From Lentzea sp. NBRC 102530 (GTDB taxonomy: Bacteria; Actinomycetota; Actinomycetes; Mycobacteriales; Pseudonocardiaceae), in the NCBI RefSeq assembly GCF_030269365.1, contig NZ_BSTF01000019.1, forward strand, positions 122,915 to 186,914: 64,000 nucleotides of DNA, given 5' to 3'. The position numbers were made by a program, and so were the translations under genes. Numbering within the stretch: the first letter of the stretch is position 1; every line of letters starts with the position of its first letter. The notes under the pieces are model-generated. The model ran no database searches, was not told the DNA's origin, and saw only the letters and a program-made list of their open reading frames with translations. Below are positions 1 through 8,722 of this stretch, in pieces.

Positions 1-409
1 ACTCGCGCCGGATCGCGTCGGCGAACCCGATCTCGAGCAACGGGTTGAAGTCGCCGTCCGCCGCCTCCAGCACCTGCCCGAGCACGCGGTCGAGCTCATC
101 GGCCGTGACGGCGTGCTTGCCGACCCGTCCGACCAGGTAGATGTCACCCTCGGCGTCGATCGTGTAGTGCACGCCGTACAGCCGTGCGTTGCGTCGCAGC
201 AGGAAGCGGTACACCTCCTCGAACGACTGGTCGGGCCGCCGGCACACGAACGCCTCGACGACCAGCGCGTGCGCGGTCTCGACCAGCCACACGTTCGTCT
301 GGAGCTTCTTGGTCCCCGGCAGCGTCACGAAGAACTTGCCGGGCTCCCGGCGGTCGTACTTCAGCTCCCGTTCGTCCAGGAACTCCTTGATCACACCGTC
401 GACGCTCAA
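1..409 (-). CDS. YbjN-domain protein (3' end beyond window)
   Basis: The visible 136 codons read as a YbjN/type III secretion chaperone-like fold: an N-terminal helix, then alternating strands and helices, with no signal peptide or membrane segment. The start is a TTG whose last two bases form part of the upstream mshA stop (TTGA overlap); a GGGAGG ribosome site lies about 7 nt before it, so translation is probably coupled to mshA. A YbjN gene beside mshA is a recurrent actinobacterial arrangement. The molecular function is not known. The gene is cut by the window edge, so its C-terminus is not visible. Confidence 0.85.
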   Translation of the reverse strand, partial: MSVDGVIKEFLDERELKYDRREPGKFFVTLPGTKKLQTNVWLVETAHALVVEAFVCRRPDQSFEEVYRFLLRRNARLYGVHYTIDAEGDIYLVGRVGKHAVTADELDRVLGQVLEAADGDFNPLLEIGFADAIRRE

Positions 410-1653
410 GCGAAAACCTCCCGGCGGAACACCTCTGCCGCCTCTTGATACCCCGCCAGCAGGGCGTCAGTCGTGCGGTCCCAGGAGAAGCGTCGCGCAT
501 GCCCCACGGCGTTGCTCGCCAGGTGCTCCCGCTGCGGCAGCGCCACGTCACCCAGCGCCGCGGCCCACTCACCGGCTTCGTGCCCGTGCACGAGCACCCC
601 GGACACCCCGTCCCGCACCGCCACCGGCAACCCGCCGACGGCCGCCGCGACCACCGGCGTCCCGCAGGCCTGGGCCTCCAGGGCCACCAGTCCGAACGAC
701 TCGTTGTAGCTCGGCACGGCGACCAGGTCGGCGGCCCGGTAGACCTCGGCCAGCGTGGGCCCCGGCTGCGGCGGCAGGAACCGCACGACGTCGGTGATCC
801 GCAGCTCGGCGGCCAGCTCCTCCAACGCCCTGGGCCGCTCGGTCCCCGATCCCGACGGCCCGCCCACGATCAGCACGACCAGCCGCGAGCGCAGTCCCGG
901 ATCACGCACGAGCATCTCGGCGGCCGCACGAAGCAGCACGTCAGGAGCCTTCAACGGCTGGATCCGCCCGACGAACGCGAGCACGATCGCGTCCTGCGGG
1001 ATGCCGAAGCACCGCCGGGCGTGCTCCTGCGAGCCGGGCGTGAAGCGGTCAAGGTCCACGCCGGGCGGCACGACGGCCACCTTCGACGGTTCCGCGTCGT
1101 AGAGCTTGATCAGTTCGCCGGCCTCGATGTCGGTGTTCGCGACGAGCCGGTCCGACTCGGTCACGACCTGCTCCTCGCCGATCACCCGCATCCGGGGTTC
1201 CGGCGCGTCGCCCTCGGCCAGCGCGAGGTTCTTGACCTTGGCGAGCGTGTGCGCGGTGTGCACCAGCGGCACGCCCCACCGTTCCCGCGCCAGCCAGCCG
1301 ACCTGCCCGGACAGCCAGTAGTGCGAGTGGATCGCGTCGTAGTAGCCCGGCTCGTGCCGTGCCTCGGCGCGCAGGACACCGGCTGTGAACGCGCAGAGCT
1401 GACCGGGCAGCTCCTCCTTGCCCAGACCCTCGAACGGCCCTGCGGCGACGTGCCGGACGCGCACGCCCGGCGCGAGTTCGGCGACCGGCGGCAGCTCCGA
1501 GGAGGTGGCGCGGGTGAAGATCTCGACCTCGACGCCCCGTTGAGCCATCCGAGTGGCCGTCTGCACGATGTAGACGTTCATCCCGCCCGCATCACCCGTC
1601 CCCGGCTGTTCGAGCGGCGAGGTGTGCACTGAGAGCACCGCGACGCGCTTCAT
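406..1653 (-). CDS. mshA: D-inositol-3-phosphate glycosyltransferase MshA
   Basis: This is a GT-B retaining glycosyltransferase that transfers GlcNAc from UDP-GlcNAc to inositol-3-phosphate, the first step of mycothiol synthesis in the cytoplasm. The 415 residues match the usual MshA length. The N-terminal glycine-rich loop with GDAGGMNVY, the GRIQPLKAPD segment opening the C-terminal Rossmann domain, and the donor-binding E-x7-E motif (PSYNESFGLVALEAQ) are all visible. It overlaps the upstream hydrolase by ATGA and the downstream YbjN gene by TTGA, so the three are probably co-translated. Mycothiol-dependent enzymes elsewhere in the window (7972-8697) fit an organism that makes this thiol. 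Confidence 0.95.
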   Translation of the reverse strand: MKRVAVLSVHTSPLEQPGTGDAGGMNVYIVQTATRMAQRGVEVEIFTRATSSELPPVAELAPGVRVRHVAAGPFEGLGKEELPGQLCAFTAGVLRAEARHEPGYYDAIHSHYWLSGQVGWLARERWGVPLVHTAHTLAKVKNLALAEGDAPEPRMRVIGEEQVVTESDRLVANTDIEAGELIKLYDAEPSKVAVVPPGVDLDRFTPGSQEHARRCFGIPQDAIVLAFVGRIQPLKAPDVLLRAAAEMLVRDPGLRSRLVVLIVGGPSGSGTERPRALEELAAELRITDVVRFLPPQPGPTLAEVYRAADLVAVPSYNESFGLVALEAQACGTPVVAAAVGGLPVAVRDGVSGVLVHGHEAGEWAAALGDVALPQREHLASNAVGHARRFSWDRTTDALLAGYQEAAEVFRREVFA

Positions 1654-2414
1654 CGGGCGACTCGCAGGAGGTCGGCGGCGAACCGCTGCGGCCGTTCGAG
1701 GAACGGCGCGTGGGCGGTGTCGGGGTAGAGGCTCAACTCGGCTCCGGGGATCAGGGCGGCGGAGTACTCGGCGGCGGCAGGGGCCACCACCTCGTCTTGA
1801 GTTCCGTGCACGACCAGGGCCGGCACGTCTACGGCCTTCAGCACGTCGGCGCTGTCCACGTCCCTGCGGAACAGCTCGCCTCGCACCTTAGGACTGACCG
1901 AGGTGGCGGCGGCAGTGAGCTTCGCGACCATCTCAGCAGGCAGGACGGGTGCCATGGCCGCACAGAAGGTCGCCATCGCGGCGTCGTCGGTGATCGCGCC
2001 GGGCAACGCGGCCCGCATGACCGGACCGGTGGCGCCTCCCGGGCGTCCGCGGCCGATCTCGGTGATCGCGCTCACGAACACGAGCGCGGTGACGTCCGCG
2101 GTGCCGTGGACGCGGAGGTAGTCGGCGATGACGAGCCCGCCGTAGGACCACCCGACGAGGGTCGCGGGCCCGGTGTGGTCGAGGACGGCCCTGACGTCCG
2201 CGGCCCACTGCCGAGAGTCCCGGTAGTCGCCGAAGTCGTCGGATTCGCCGTGTCCACGCAGGTCGACGGCGTAGGTGTGGAAGCCGGGCAGGTCCCAGAC
2301 CTCACCCGTCTGCGCCCAGCCGTGGATCAGCACCACCGGCGGCGCGGCGGCCGGACCCGACTCCCGCAACGCAAGACGTCCCCCGCCCGTCGTCGTCACG
2401 TGTGCCAGATCCAC
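1650..2414 (-). CDS. alpha/beta-fold hydrolase
   Basis: A 254-aa cytoplasmic alpha/beta hydrolase. The oxyanion segment HGWAQTG, the nucleophile elbow GWSYGG (Ser90), a late Asp in the HGTQDE segment and a His in DTAHAPF give a full catalytic triad. The substrate cannot be told from the sequence. Its stop overlaps the mshA start (ATGA), so it is the first gene of a coupled hydrolase-mshA-ybjN unit. No lipobox or signal peptide is present. Confidence 0.85.
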   Translation of the reverse strand: MDLAHVTTTGGGRLALRESGPAAAPPVVLIHGWAQTGEVWDLPGFHTYAVDLRGHGESDDFGDYRDSRQWAADVRAVLDHTGPATLVGWSYGGLVIADYLRVHGTADVTALVFVSAITEIGRGRPGGATGPVMRAALPGAITDDAAMATFCAAMAPVLPAEMVAKLTAAATSVSPKVRGELFRRDVDSADVLKAVDVPALVVHGTQDEVVAPAAAEYSAALIPGAELSLYPDTAHAPFLERPQRFAADLLRVAR

Positions 2415-2457
2415 ACCAGTGCGAACGACCAGGCCGGGGGACGCATTCCCGCCGGTG

Positions 2458-3597
2458 CTACTTGATGGCGGACTTGCCCTTCCACTGCTCCCAGGACAGC
2501 TGCCAGTCGTACCAGTCGAACTGGGCCGGGAGCGTGGTGATCGAACCGGTCACCTCGACGGGGTCGCCGACCAGCGCCGAGTCGAAGTACGCCTTCGCGT
2601 CGGCCTCCAGCAGGTTCGCGCAGCCGTGCGAGGTGTTGTTGGTGCCGATGTTGCCCGCGTTGTCGTTGTTCTCGTGGATGAACTCGCCGTGGTTCGAGAA
2701 CCGGACGGCCCACTTCTTCACGACGTTGGTGTAGCCGTAGCGGGGGTTGTCGAACGAGAACGTGTCGTGCTTCGACATGACGACGAACGTGCCGTTCGGC
2801 GTGGTGAGCTCGGGGTCCGCGTCCTTGCCGAACGAGGCCGGGTAGTCGGCCGTCTGCTGGCCGTCGCGGAACACCTTGAGCCGGTGCGTCGGGTTGTCGA
2901 TCTTCACGACCTGGTTGCGGCCGATGGTGAAGTCGCTGGTCACGTCGGCCTTGCCGAACGCGCCGCCACCGTAGTTGACGCCGTAGAGCTTGGCCTCGAC
3001 CTTCACCGTGGTGTTGGCGGGCCAGTACTTCTCCGGCCGGTAGTGCACCTCCTGCGCGTTCAGCCAGGCCCAGGAGCCCTGCACGTTCGCGGAGTTGGTG
3101 ACCTTCAGCGCCTTCTCGACGGTCGCCTTGTCCTCGACCGGCGCCTCGAACTTGACCATGATCGGCGCCGCGACGCCCACGGTCTGGTTGTCACCGGGCC
3201 ACAGCGTCGCGCGGGTCTGCGAACCGGGCGCGACGGTGGTGAACGAGCCCTTGAGCTCGACGGGCTTGCCGTCCGACCCGACGGCCTTGCCGGCGAAGCT
3301 GTACGTCTTGCCGTAGCCGAGCGGCTCGGCCGTCGTCCAACCCGACTTGTCCTCGGTGAGGGTGCCCTTGACCTCGGTGCCCTCGGGTGACTTCAGTGCG
3401 ACGGACTCGATCTTGCCGTCCACCACGGTGACCTGGACCGGGGTCGTGACCTGCACGTCCTTGGTTCCGTCGACCGGGGACAGGGTCACCTTCGCCGACG
3501 GCAGCGAGCTGTCGGCCTTGGGCGAGCCTGCCTCGACACTCGAGCAGCCGGTCAGCAGCGTCAGTCCAGCGACCAGCGCGACAAGTGTTCTCTTCAC
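2458..3597 (-). CDS. L,D-transpeptidase lipoprotein (YkuD, Ig-like domain)
   Basis: A 379-aa cell-wall enzyme forming 3-3 cross-links in peptidoglycan. Residues 1-18 are a lipoprotein signal peptide ending in the lipobox LTGC (Cys18). Two immunoglobulin-like regions fill roughly 35-225, and the YkuD catalytic domain carries His303, His308 and the SHGCANL motif with nucleophile Cys326. This is the mycobacterial LdtMt2-type architecture. The GTG start has a GGGAGG site 7 nt upstream. A second gene of the same build lies at 41980-43140; having two such enzymes is common in actinomycetes. Confidence 0.93.
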   Translation of the reverse strand: MKRTLVALVAGLTLLTGCSSVEAGSPKADSSLPSAKVTLSPVDGTKDVQVTTPVQVTVVDGKIESVALKSPEGTEVKGTLTEDKSGWTTAEPLGYGKTYSFAGKAVGSDGKPVELKGSFTTVAPGSQTRATLWPGDNQTVGVAAPIMVKFEAPVEDKATVEKALKVTNSANVQGSWAWLNAQEVHYRPEKYWPANTTVKVEAKLYGVNYGGGAFGKADVTSDFTIGRNQVVKIDNPTHRLKVFRDGQQTADYPASFGKDADPELTTPNGTFVVMSKHDTFSFDNPRYGYTNVVKKWAVRFSNHGEFIHENNDNAGNIGTNNTSHGCANLLEADAKAYFDSALVGDPVEVTGSITTLPAQFDWYDWQLSWEQWKGKSAIK

Positions 3598-3677
3598 GGT
3601 TTCGACCTCCCACCATGGTGGACGTCCAGAACCCCGGCGGGGTGTGAGTGACGTCGGTCACACGCGGGCCGTCCGCC

Positions 3678-3683
3678 TACGAT
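3678..3683 (+). promoter_or_regulatory. -10 box of a leaderless promoter (TACGAT)
   Basis: TACGAT is followed by 7 nt and the GTG start of the SDR gene at 3691, and no ribosome site is present between them, so the transcript probably starts at the GTG. Confidence 0.5.
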
Positions 3684-3690
3684 CGCAGTC

Positions 3691-4422
3691 GTGAATCGAC
3701 CTGTCGCAGTTGTGACCGGAGCTAGCGCGGGCATCGGCGAGGCCACCGCGCGGCGGCTCGCCGCCGAGGGGTTCCACGTCGTGCTCGGCGCACGTCGTCT
3801 GGACCTCCTCCACGTTATCGCGAAGGAGATCGGGGGAACGGCCCTCGAACTCGACGTGACCGACGAGACCTCGGTCGCCGCCTTCGCGGATCAGGTGCCG
3901 AACGCGAACGTGCTGGTGAACAACGCGGGCGGGGCTCGCGGGCTCTCCACCGTGGCCGAGGGCAGCGCCGACGAGTGGCGCTGGATGTGGGAGGCGAACG
4001 TCCTCGGCACCCTGCTCGTGACCAGGGCTTTCATCCCGAAGCTGATCGCGTCCGGGGACGGGCACATCGTCTCTGTGACGTCCATCGCGGCGTACGAGGC
4101 CTACGACAACGGCTCGGGCTACACGAGCGCGAAGCACGCCCAGTCGGCGCTGCACCGGACGTTGCGCGGTGAGCTGCTCGGCCGGCCGGTGCGGGTCACC
4201 GAGGTCCAGCCGGGCATGGTCGAGACGGACTTCTCCGCCAACCGGTTCGGCGGCGACACCGAGCGCGCGGCCAAGGTCTACCAGGGCCTCACGCCGCTGA
4301 CGGCCGACGACGTGGCGGACGTCATCTCGTTCGCGGTCACCCGGCCGTCGCACGTGAACCTCGACACGATCGTGCTCAAGCCTCGGGACCAGGCCTCCGC
4401 GACGCGGGCACACCGGGAGTGA
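3691..4422 (+). CDS. SDR family NAD(P)-dependent oxidoreductase
   Basis: A 243-aa classical short-chain dehydrogenase. The cofactor loop TGASAGIG is at residues 8-15, NNAGG follows strand 4, and the catalytic Ser-Tyr-Lys set is visible as SVTSIAAYE then YTSAKHA. The family reduces or oxidises hydroxyl/keto groups; related actinobacterial proteins resemble YdfG-type serine/3-hydroxy acid dehydrogenases, but the substrate is not determined. The GTG start sits 7 nt after a -10 box. The last 47 nt overlap the convergent gene ending at 4376. Confidence 0.88.
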   Translation: MNRPVAVVTGASAGIGEATARRLAAEGFHVVLGARRLDLLHVIAKEIGGTALELDVTDETSVAAFADQVPNANVLVNNAGGARGLSTVAEGSADEWRWMWEANVLGTLLVTRAFIPKLIASGDGHIVSVTSIAAYEAYDNGSGYTSAKHAQSALHRTLRGELLGRPVRVTEVQPGMVETDFSANRFGGDTERAAKVYQGLTPLTADDVADVISFAVTRPSHVNLDTIVLKPRDQASATRAHRE

Positions 4423-5389
4423 GCAACTCCACGTCGAGCTGACGCAGGACGGGTTCGACGGGGTTCGCGAACCCCGTCGAGCCCGATCCGGCGACGTAGA
4501 GGCCGACGACGCGGTTGTCGGCGTCGACCAGGACGGCGCCGGAATCCCCGTGGTCGCCGAAGCGTTCGGCCGAGTGCACGCGGATCTGGTCGCGCAGGGT
4601 CCGCACGCCGATGCCGTCCCCGAAGTCCAGCCGCAGCGTGGAGTCCGTGGACTCGATCACGCCGTGGGTGAGTCCGGTGGTGCGGCCGCGTTTGCGGACG
4701 GTCGAGCCGATGGTGGCCTCGGCGCTGCCCGTGATCGCGCCGACGTCGAGCACCTCGGCGCGGAACGGCCGGGGGCCCATCCGGAGCCCCGCCGCGCACA
4801 CCGCGCCCGCCAGCGCCGCCCGGTCCAGCACGGCGACCACGTCCTCGCCCGGCACGCCACCGTCCACTCTGGACGGGTGCACGAACTCGTCGCCCACCGC
4901 CCACGAGTCGTCGACGCACCCGACGTGAAACGTGGTGAGCCCCAGCACCTTCCGCGCCTCGTCCCTCGTGACCGCGAACGCGCCGAGCGTGCCGGCGATC
5001 ACGAACTCACCGGCCTTCGGCACCTCCGGCGGCACGACCCGGAACGACCGCGCGGGCCCGATGCCGATGCCGCCGCGCAGCACCTGGTGCCGTTCCACCG
5101 CAACGGGTTGCTCGTCCTCGGAGCGGATGATCCTGGCGCGGTGCAGCACGATCGACTCGGCCACGACGTCCGTCGGCACGCCGCTGACCTCGAGCGGGAT
5201 CTGCTGCGGGTGCTCGGGTCCCTTGGCGCACACGTAGACCACGATCGCGGCCCGGCCCGTCGGGCGTCCCGCCGTGACCTTCTCGCCGATGTCGACGCCG
5301 ATGACGCCCGGCCGGGCCAGGAACTCGTCTTCGACCATGCGCTTGATCGGCCTGATGACCTCGCGCGCGTTGTCGTCGAGGTAGCTCAT
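4376..5389 (-). CDS. trypsin-like fold protein (non-classical S1-type)
   Basis: A 337-aa protein without signal peptide. The C-terminal half carries a GDHGDSGAVLVD segment, the serine-nucleophile signature of chymotrypsin-fold proteases, followed by VVGLYVAG as in S1 proteins. An upstream TFHVGC could supply the histidine, but the classical TAAHC is not present and the catalytic Asp is not obvious. The N-terminal third (VIGVDIGEK onward) resembles a small domain often found before such proteases. It is intracellular unless exported by another route. Activity is uncertain; it could be a binding protein with a protease fold. Confidence 0.6.
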   Translation of the reverse strand: MSYLDDNAREVIRPIKRMVEDEFLARPGVIGVDIGEKVTAGRPTGRAAIVVYVCAKGPEHPQQIPLEVSGVPTDVVAESIVLHRARIIRSEDEQPVAVERHQVLRGGIGIGPARSFRVVPPEVPKAGEFVIAGTLGAFAVTRDEARKVLGLTTFHVGCVDDSWAVGDEFVHPSRVDGGVPGEDVVAVLDRAALAGAVCAAGLRMGPRPFRAEVLDVGAITGSAEATIGSTVRKRGRTTGLTHGVIESTDSTLRLDFGDGIGVRTLRDQIRVHSAERFGDHGDSGAVLVDADNRVVGLYVAGSGSTGFANPVEPVLRQLDVELLTPGVPASRRPGPEA

Positions 5390-5476
5390 AGCGACCTCCG
5401 TTCCCCTGTCACTCCATGAAACACGCCAGGTAGCGGTTCGTCACACGGAGTCACCCGAACGCCGGGGCGTCGCTAG

Positions 5477-5588
5477 GCCCTGTCCTGCGAGTCCGTCAGG
5501 TGGCAGGCGCGGGTGAGCGAGCCGGAGGCGGTGCCGCCTCCGGGTCCCTCGGCCGCCACTGCCGCCCGACGGACTTGCGGGACAGGGG
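5477..5588. mobile_element. MITE-like element with IS5-type CTAG duplications
   Basis: The 112-bp segment has 30-bp terminal inverted repeats (25 of 30 matching) starting GCCCTGTCCTGCGAGTCC on the left and ending in GGACTTGCGGGACAGGGG on the right. CTAG flanks both ends (5473-5476 and 5589-5592), the 4-bp target duplication typical of IS5-family insertion. It encodes no protein. The right CTAG supplies the TAG stop codon of murB, so the insertion lies exactly at the end of that gene. Confidence 0.7.
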
Positions 5589-6662
5589 CTAGAGCTCGAC
5601 GCCCACGAAGACCGGTTCGGGGTGCAGTTCCACGCCGAACGCCGCCCGCACGCCGTCGCGCACCTCGCGCGCGAGGTCGAGCAGGTCCTCGGTGGAGGCG
5701 CCGCCGCGGTTCGTCAGGGCCAGCGTGTGCTTGCCGGACAACGAGACCCGGCCGCCCGGCCCCTGGTGTCCCCTGCGGAACCCGGCCCGTTCGATCAGCC
5801 ACGCGGCCGAGAGCTTCTTCTGGCCGTGGCCCGCCGGGTAGCTCGGCACCTCGACGTCGGAGCCGAGGCGTTCGGCGATGCGGATCAGGACGCTGGAGAA
5901 CGTCGCGTCGTCGACGATCGGGTTGGTGAAGAACGAGCCGGCGCTCCACGTGTCGTGGTCGGTGGCGTCGAGCACCATGCCCTTGCCGCGGCGCAGTTCG
6001 AGAACGGCCTTGCGGGCCTCGTCGGCGGGCACGCGTTCCCCTTGCGCCACACCGAGAACGCGCGCGAGCTCGCCGTAGCGGATCGGCGCGGACATGCCGC
6101 CGGAGGTCAGCGCGAACCGGGTGCGCAGCACGACGGCGCTGTCGGTGCCCTTGAGCGTGCTGGTGCGGTAGGCGAGACCCAGCTTCGCGGCGGGCACCTG
6201 GTGCACCTTGCCGCTGCGGCGGTCCAGCAGGTCCACCGACTGGAGCACCTGGGAGATCTCGACGCCGTACGCGCCGACGTTCTGCACGGGCGTGGCGCCG
6301 TTCAGGCCGGGGATGCCGGACAGGCACTCGAGCCCGCCGAGGCCCTGCGCGACCGCCTCGGCGACGACGGAGTCCCACTCCTCGCCCGCCTCGACGGTGA
6401 ACTGGACGATGCCGCCGCCCAGCGGGTCGAGCCGGAAGCCCTTGGTGGCGACGTGCACGACCACGCCGTCGAACCCGCCGTCCGAGATCACGAGGTTGGA
6501 CCCGCCGCCCAGCACGAGGACCTTCTCGTCGGCGGCGGCGTCGGCTGTTCGCACGGCTTCGACCAGCTCAGCGGCGGTCGTGGCGTGGACGAACCGCGCG
6601 GCCGGGCCACCGAGTCGGAGCGTGGTGCGCTCGGCCAGAGGTACGGACTGCGTGGTGGTCAC
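5589..6662 (-). CDS. murB: UDP-N-acetylmuramate dehydrogenase
   Basis: MurB reduces UDP-GlcNAc-enolpyruvate to UDP-MurNAc with NADPH and FAD in cytoplasmic peptidoglycan precursor synthesis. The 357 residues include the FAD-binding PCMH region (LVLGGGSNLVISDGG), the GIPGLNGATPVQNVGAYG loop, the catalytic-serine segment GSFFTNPIV and a final Glu in HPEPVF. The chosen GTG (VTTTQS) lies 25 nt from the divergent start at 6688; an in-frame TTG nine bases upstream is the alternative. A MITE abuts the stop codon without changing the protein end noticeably. Confidence 0.95.
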   Translation of the reverse strand: MTTTQSVPLAERTTLRLGGPAARFVHATTAAELVEAVRTADAAADEKVLVLGGGSNLVISDGGFDGVVVHVATKGFRLDPLGGGIVQFTVEAGEEWDSVVAEAVAQGLGGLECLSGIPGLNGATPVQNVGAYGVEISQVLQSVDLLDRRSGKVHQVPAAKLGLAYRTSTLKGTDSAVVLRTRFALTSGGMSAPIRYGELARVLGVAQGERVPADEARKAVLELRRGKGMVLDATDHDTWSAGSFFTNPIVDDATFSSVLIRIAERLGSDVEVPSYPAGHGQKKLSAAWLIERAGFRRGHQGPGGRVSLSGKHTLALTNRGGASTEDLLDLAREVRDGVRAAFGVELHPEPVFVGVEL

Positions 6663-6674
6663 AGACGTCAACGG

Positions 6675-6680
6675 TAGCCT
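6675..6680 (+). promoter_or_regulatory. -10 box of a leaderless promoter (TAGCCT)
   Basis: TAGCCT is followed by 7 nt and the ATG at 6688. It lies in the short divergent gap between murB and the DUF2505 gene. Confidence 0.45.
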
Positions 6681-6687
6681 CCGCGAC

Positions 6688-7176
6688 ATGGCACGCCGCA
6701 TCGAGCACCACACCACGTCACCCCATTCGGCGGAGAAGGTCTTCGGCGCGTTGACCGACGAGACCTTCCTGCGGGACCGGCTGGCCGCGATCGGTGGCCC
6801 CGGCGCCACCCTGGTGGCGTTCGACCAGACCGAGGAGCGCACGTCGTACCAGCTCAAGCAGGGTGTGCCCGCGGAGCACGTGCCGGCGCCGGTCAAGGCG
6901 GCGCTCGGCGGTGACCTCGTGATCAACCGCACGGAGACCTGGGCGGCGGGCGCCGGCACGGTCGAGGTGCTGGTCAACGGCGTGCCCGGCCGGCTGGAGG
7001 GCTCGTTCACCGTGCTCGACGACGGGACGGGCTCGAAGCTCACCCTCTCGGGGGAGGTCAAGGTCGGCATCCCGTTCCTCGGCGGCAAGATCGAGAAGCT
7101 GATCGCGGAGCAGGTCGCCGTGCTGCTCGACAAGGAGAGCGAGTTCACGTCCGAATGGCTCGCAAACCGCGGCTAG
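6688..7176 (+). CDS. DUF2505 domain protein
   Basis: A 162-aa START/SRPBCC-like protein of the DUF2505 family, common in actinobacteria beside murB. The order of helix, long antiparallel sheet (ETWAAGAGTVEVLVNG) and C-terminal helix (GKIEKLIAEQ) fits a lipid- or hydrophobic-ligand-binding cavity. No catalytic motif is present. The ATG lies 7 nt after a TAGCCT box, pointing to a leaderless transcript. The stop lies 22 nt inside the next gene. Confidence 0.8.
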   Translation: MARRIEHHTTSPHSAEKVFGALTDETFLRDRLAAIGGPGATLVAFDQTEERTSYQLKQGVPAEHVPAPVKAALGGDLVINRTETWAAGAGTVEVLVNGVPGRLEGSFTVLDDGTGSKLTLSGEVKVGIPFLGGKIEKLIAEQVAVLLDKESEFTSEWLANRG

Positions 7177-7961
7177 CGGCCGGCCGGGCCCGGGCGCTCG
7201 GCCTGCCGACGCGCGGCACGACCAACCCGAACCGCCTGCGCCGGGTCGACCGGTGGATGGCCGGGACGCTCGCGACGTTCCTGCAGGACGCGGCCGACCC
7301 GCTCGTGGTCGACCTCGGGTACGGGGCCACGCCCGTCACCACCGTCGAGATGGCCGCGCGGCTGCGGGCCGTCCGCCCCGACGTGCGCGTGCTCGGCCTG
7401 GAGATCGACCAGGACCGGGTGGACGCGGGCAAGGCCGTCGCCTCACCGCCGTTCCTGGACTTCCGGCGCGGCGGGTTCGAACTGGCCGGGGCGCGGCCGG
7501 TGTTGTTGCGCGCCTTCAACGTGCTGCGCCAGTACACCGAGGAGCAGGCGTTCGAGGCGTGGGACACGATGCTCTCCCGGATGGCTCCCGGCGGACTGGT
7601 CGTCGAGGGCACCTGCGACGAGATCGGCCGTCGCTGCACCTGGGTGACGCTTTCGGCGGACGGGCCTTTGTGGTTCACGCTCGCGGTGAAGCCGTCCGCG
7701 ATCGAGGTGCCCTCCGACGTGGCCGAGCGGCTGCCCAAGGCGTTGATCCACAAGAACGTGCCGGGCGAGCGCGTGCACGCCCTGCTGGGCGAACTGGACG
7801 CCTGCTGGGCGACCGCGGCGCCGTTCGCCCCGTTCGGGCCGCGCGCCCGGTGGGTGGAGTCGGTGCGGCTGCTGGTGGAACGCGGCTGGCCGGTGCTGGA
7901 CGACCGGAAGCGGTGGCGGCTCGGCGAAATCACGCTCGAATGGGCGGCCGTCGCCCCCTAG
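7155..7961 (+). CDS. class I SAM-dependent methyltransferase-like protein
   Basis: A 268-aa protein with a Rossmann methyltransferase core: motif I appears as VVDLGYGATPVTT, followed by an acidic strand end (VLGLEIDQDR) that would contact the SAM ribose, and an FNVLRQYTEEQ segment where the post-motif II loop lies. The N-terminus is rich in Arg and Lys (RKPRLAAGRARALG), which could contact nucleic acid. The substrate is unknown. It overlaps the DUF2505 gene by 22 nt in another frame. Confidence 0.7.
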   Translation: MARKPRLAAGRARALGLPTRGTTNPNRLRRVDRWMAGTLATFLQDAADPLVVDLGYGATPVTTVEMAARLRAVRPDVRVLGLEIDQDRVDAGKAVASPPFLDFRRGGFELAGARPVLLRAFNVLRQYTEEQAFEAWDTMLSRMAPGGLVVEGTCDEIGRRCTWVTLSADGPLWFTLAVKPSAIEVPSDVAERLPKALIHKNVPGERVHALLGELDACWATAAPFAPFGPRARWVESVRLLVERGWPVLDDRKRWRLGEITLEWAAVAP

Positions 7962-7964
7962 GGT
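7959..7964 (+). promoter_or_regulatory. -10 box of a leaderless promoter (TAGGGT)
   Basis: TAGGGT is followed by 7 nt and GTG at 7972. This supports the 7972 start over the in-frame GTG at 7963 and overlaps the stop of the preceding gene. Confidence 0.45.
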
Positions 7965-7971
7965 GGTTCTC

Positions 7972-8697
7972 GTGGACTTCGTCGCGCAGGTCGAGACCCA
8001 GGCTTCGTTGATGCGTTCGGCGGCCCTGAAGGCCGGTCCGGACGCCCCGGTTCCGTCGTGTCCTGAGTGGACGGTGCGCGACCTCGTGCGGCACCAGGCG
8101 GAGGTGCACACCTGGGCGGCGGAGGCCCTGGCCACCGCGCCCGAGGACCGGCGGCCGAAGTGGCCGCACGCTCCGGAGGGCTTCGACGAGGCGCTCTCAT
8201 GGTGGGAGAAGGGCCTTTTCCTGCTCCTGGACCGGCTGCGCGAGACGCCGGCCGACCGTCCCGCATGGACGTTCCAGGGCCCGAAGCTCGCGGGCTTCTG
8301 GGCGCGCAGGCAGGCCCACGAGACGTCGATCCACCGCCTCGACGCCGAACTGGCTGCCGGCCGCGACCTGCCGCCGCTGACGTTCGACCCGGAGTTCGCC
8401 GCGGACGGCGTCGACGAGTACCTCACCGTGCTCGTGGGCCGCCGGATCGAGCTGGGCTTCCCCGTCACCGGCACCGGCAGGCTGCTGGTGCACGCCGCCG
8501 ACGCGGGCCGCACCTGGGAGATCCGGCTGACCGAGAACGAGCCACTGGTCGTCAGTGCCCCGCAGGACTCCGCGTTCGACGAGGACGCCACCCTCGCGGG
8601 CACGGCGGACGCGCTCTACCGCTTCGTCTACGGCCGCCCGAGCAACGCGATCGTGACGGGAGACGAGTCGCTGTTGGCGGCGCTGCCCAGGCCGTGA
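7972..8697 (+). CDS. maleylpyruvate isomerase family mycothiol-dependent enzyme
   Basis: A 241-aa protein of the DinB-like mycothiol-dependent family. The N-terminal four-helix bundle shows the family landmarks PSCPEWTVRDLVRHQAEVH near residue 30 and RQAHETSIHRLDAE near 115; the His residues in these segments bind the divalent metal. The C-terminal part is the SCP2-like strand region. The family uses mycothiol as cofactor or substrate, consistent with mshA at 406. The physiological substrate is unknown. Confidence 0.85.
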   Translation: MDFVAQVETQASLMRSAALKAGPDAPVPSCPEWTVRDLVRHQAEVHTWAAEALATAPEDRRPKWPHAPEGFDEALSWWEKGLFLLLDRLRETPADRPAWTFQGPKLAGFWARRQAHETSIHRLDAELAAGRDLPPLTFDPEFAADGVDEYLTVLVGRRIELGFPVTGTGRLLVHAADAGRTWEIRLTENEPLVVSAPQDSAFDEDATLAGTADALYRFVYGRPSNAIVTGDESLLAALPRP

Positions 8698-8710
8698 ACA
8701 CCGCGGCGAA

Positions 8711-8716
8711 TACTCT
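8711..8716 (+). promoter_or_regulatory. -10 box of purU (TACTCT)
   Basis: TACTCT is followed by GGGGGC and the GTG start at 8723. The spacing fits leaderless transcription, although GGGGG could also act as a ribosome site on a longer transcript. Confidence 0.45.
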
Positions 8717-8722
8717 GGGGGC

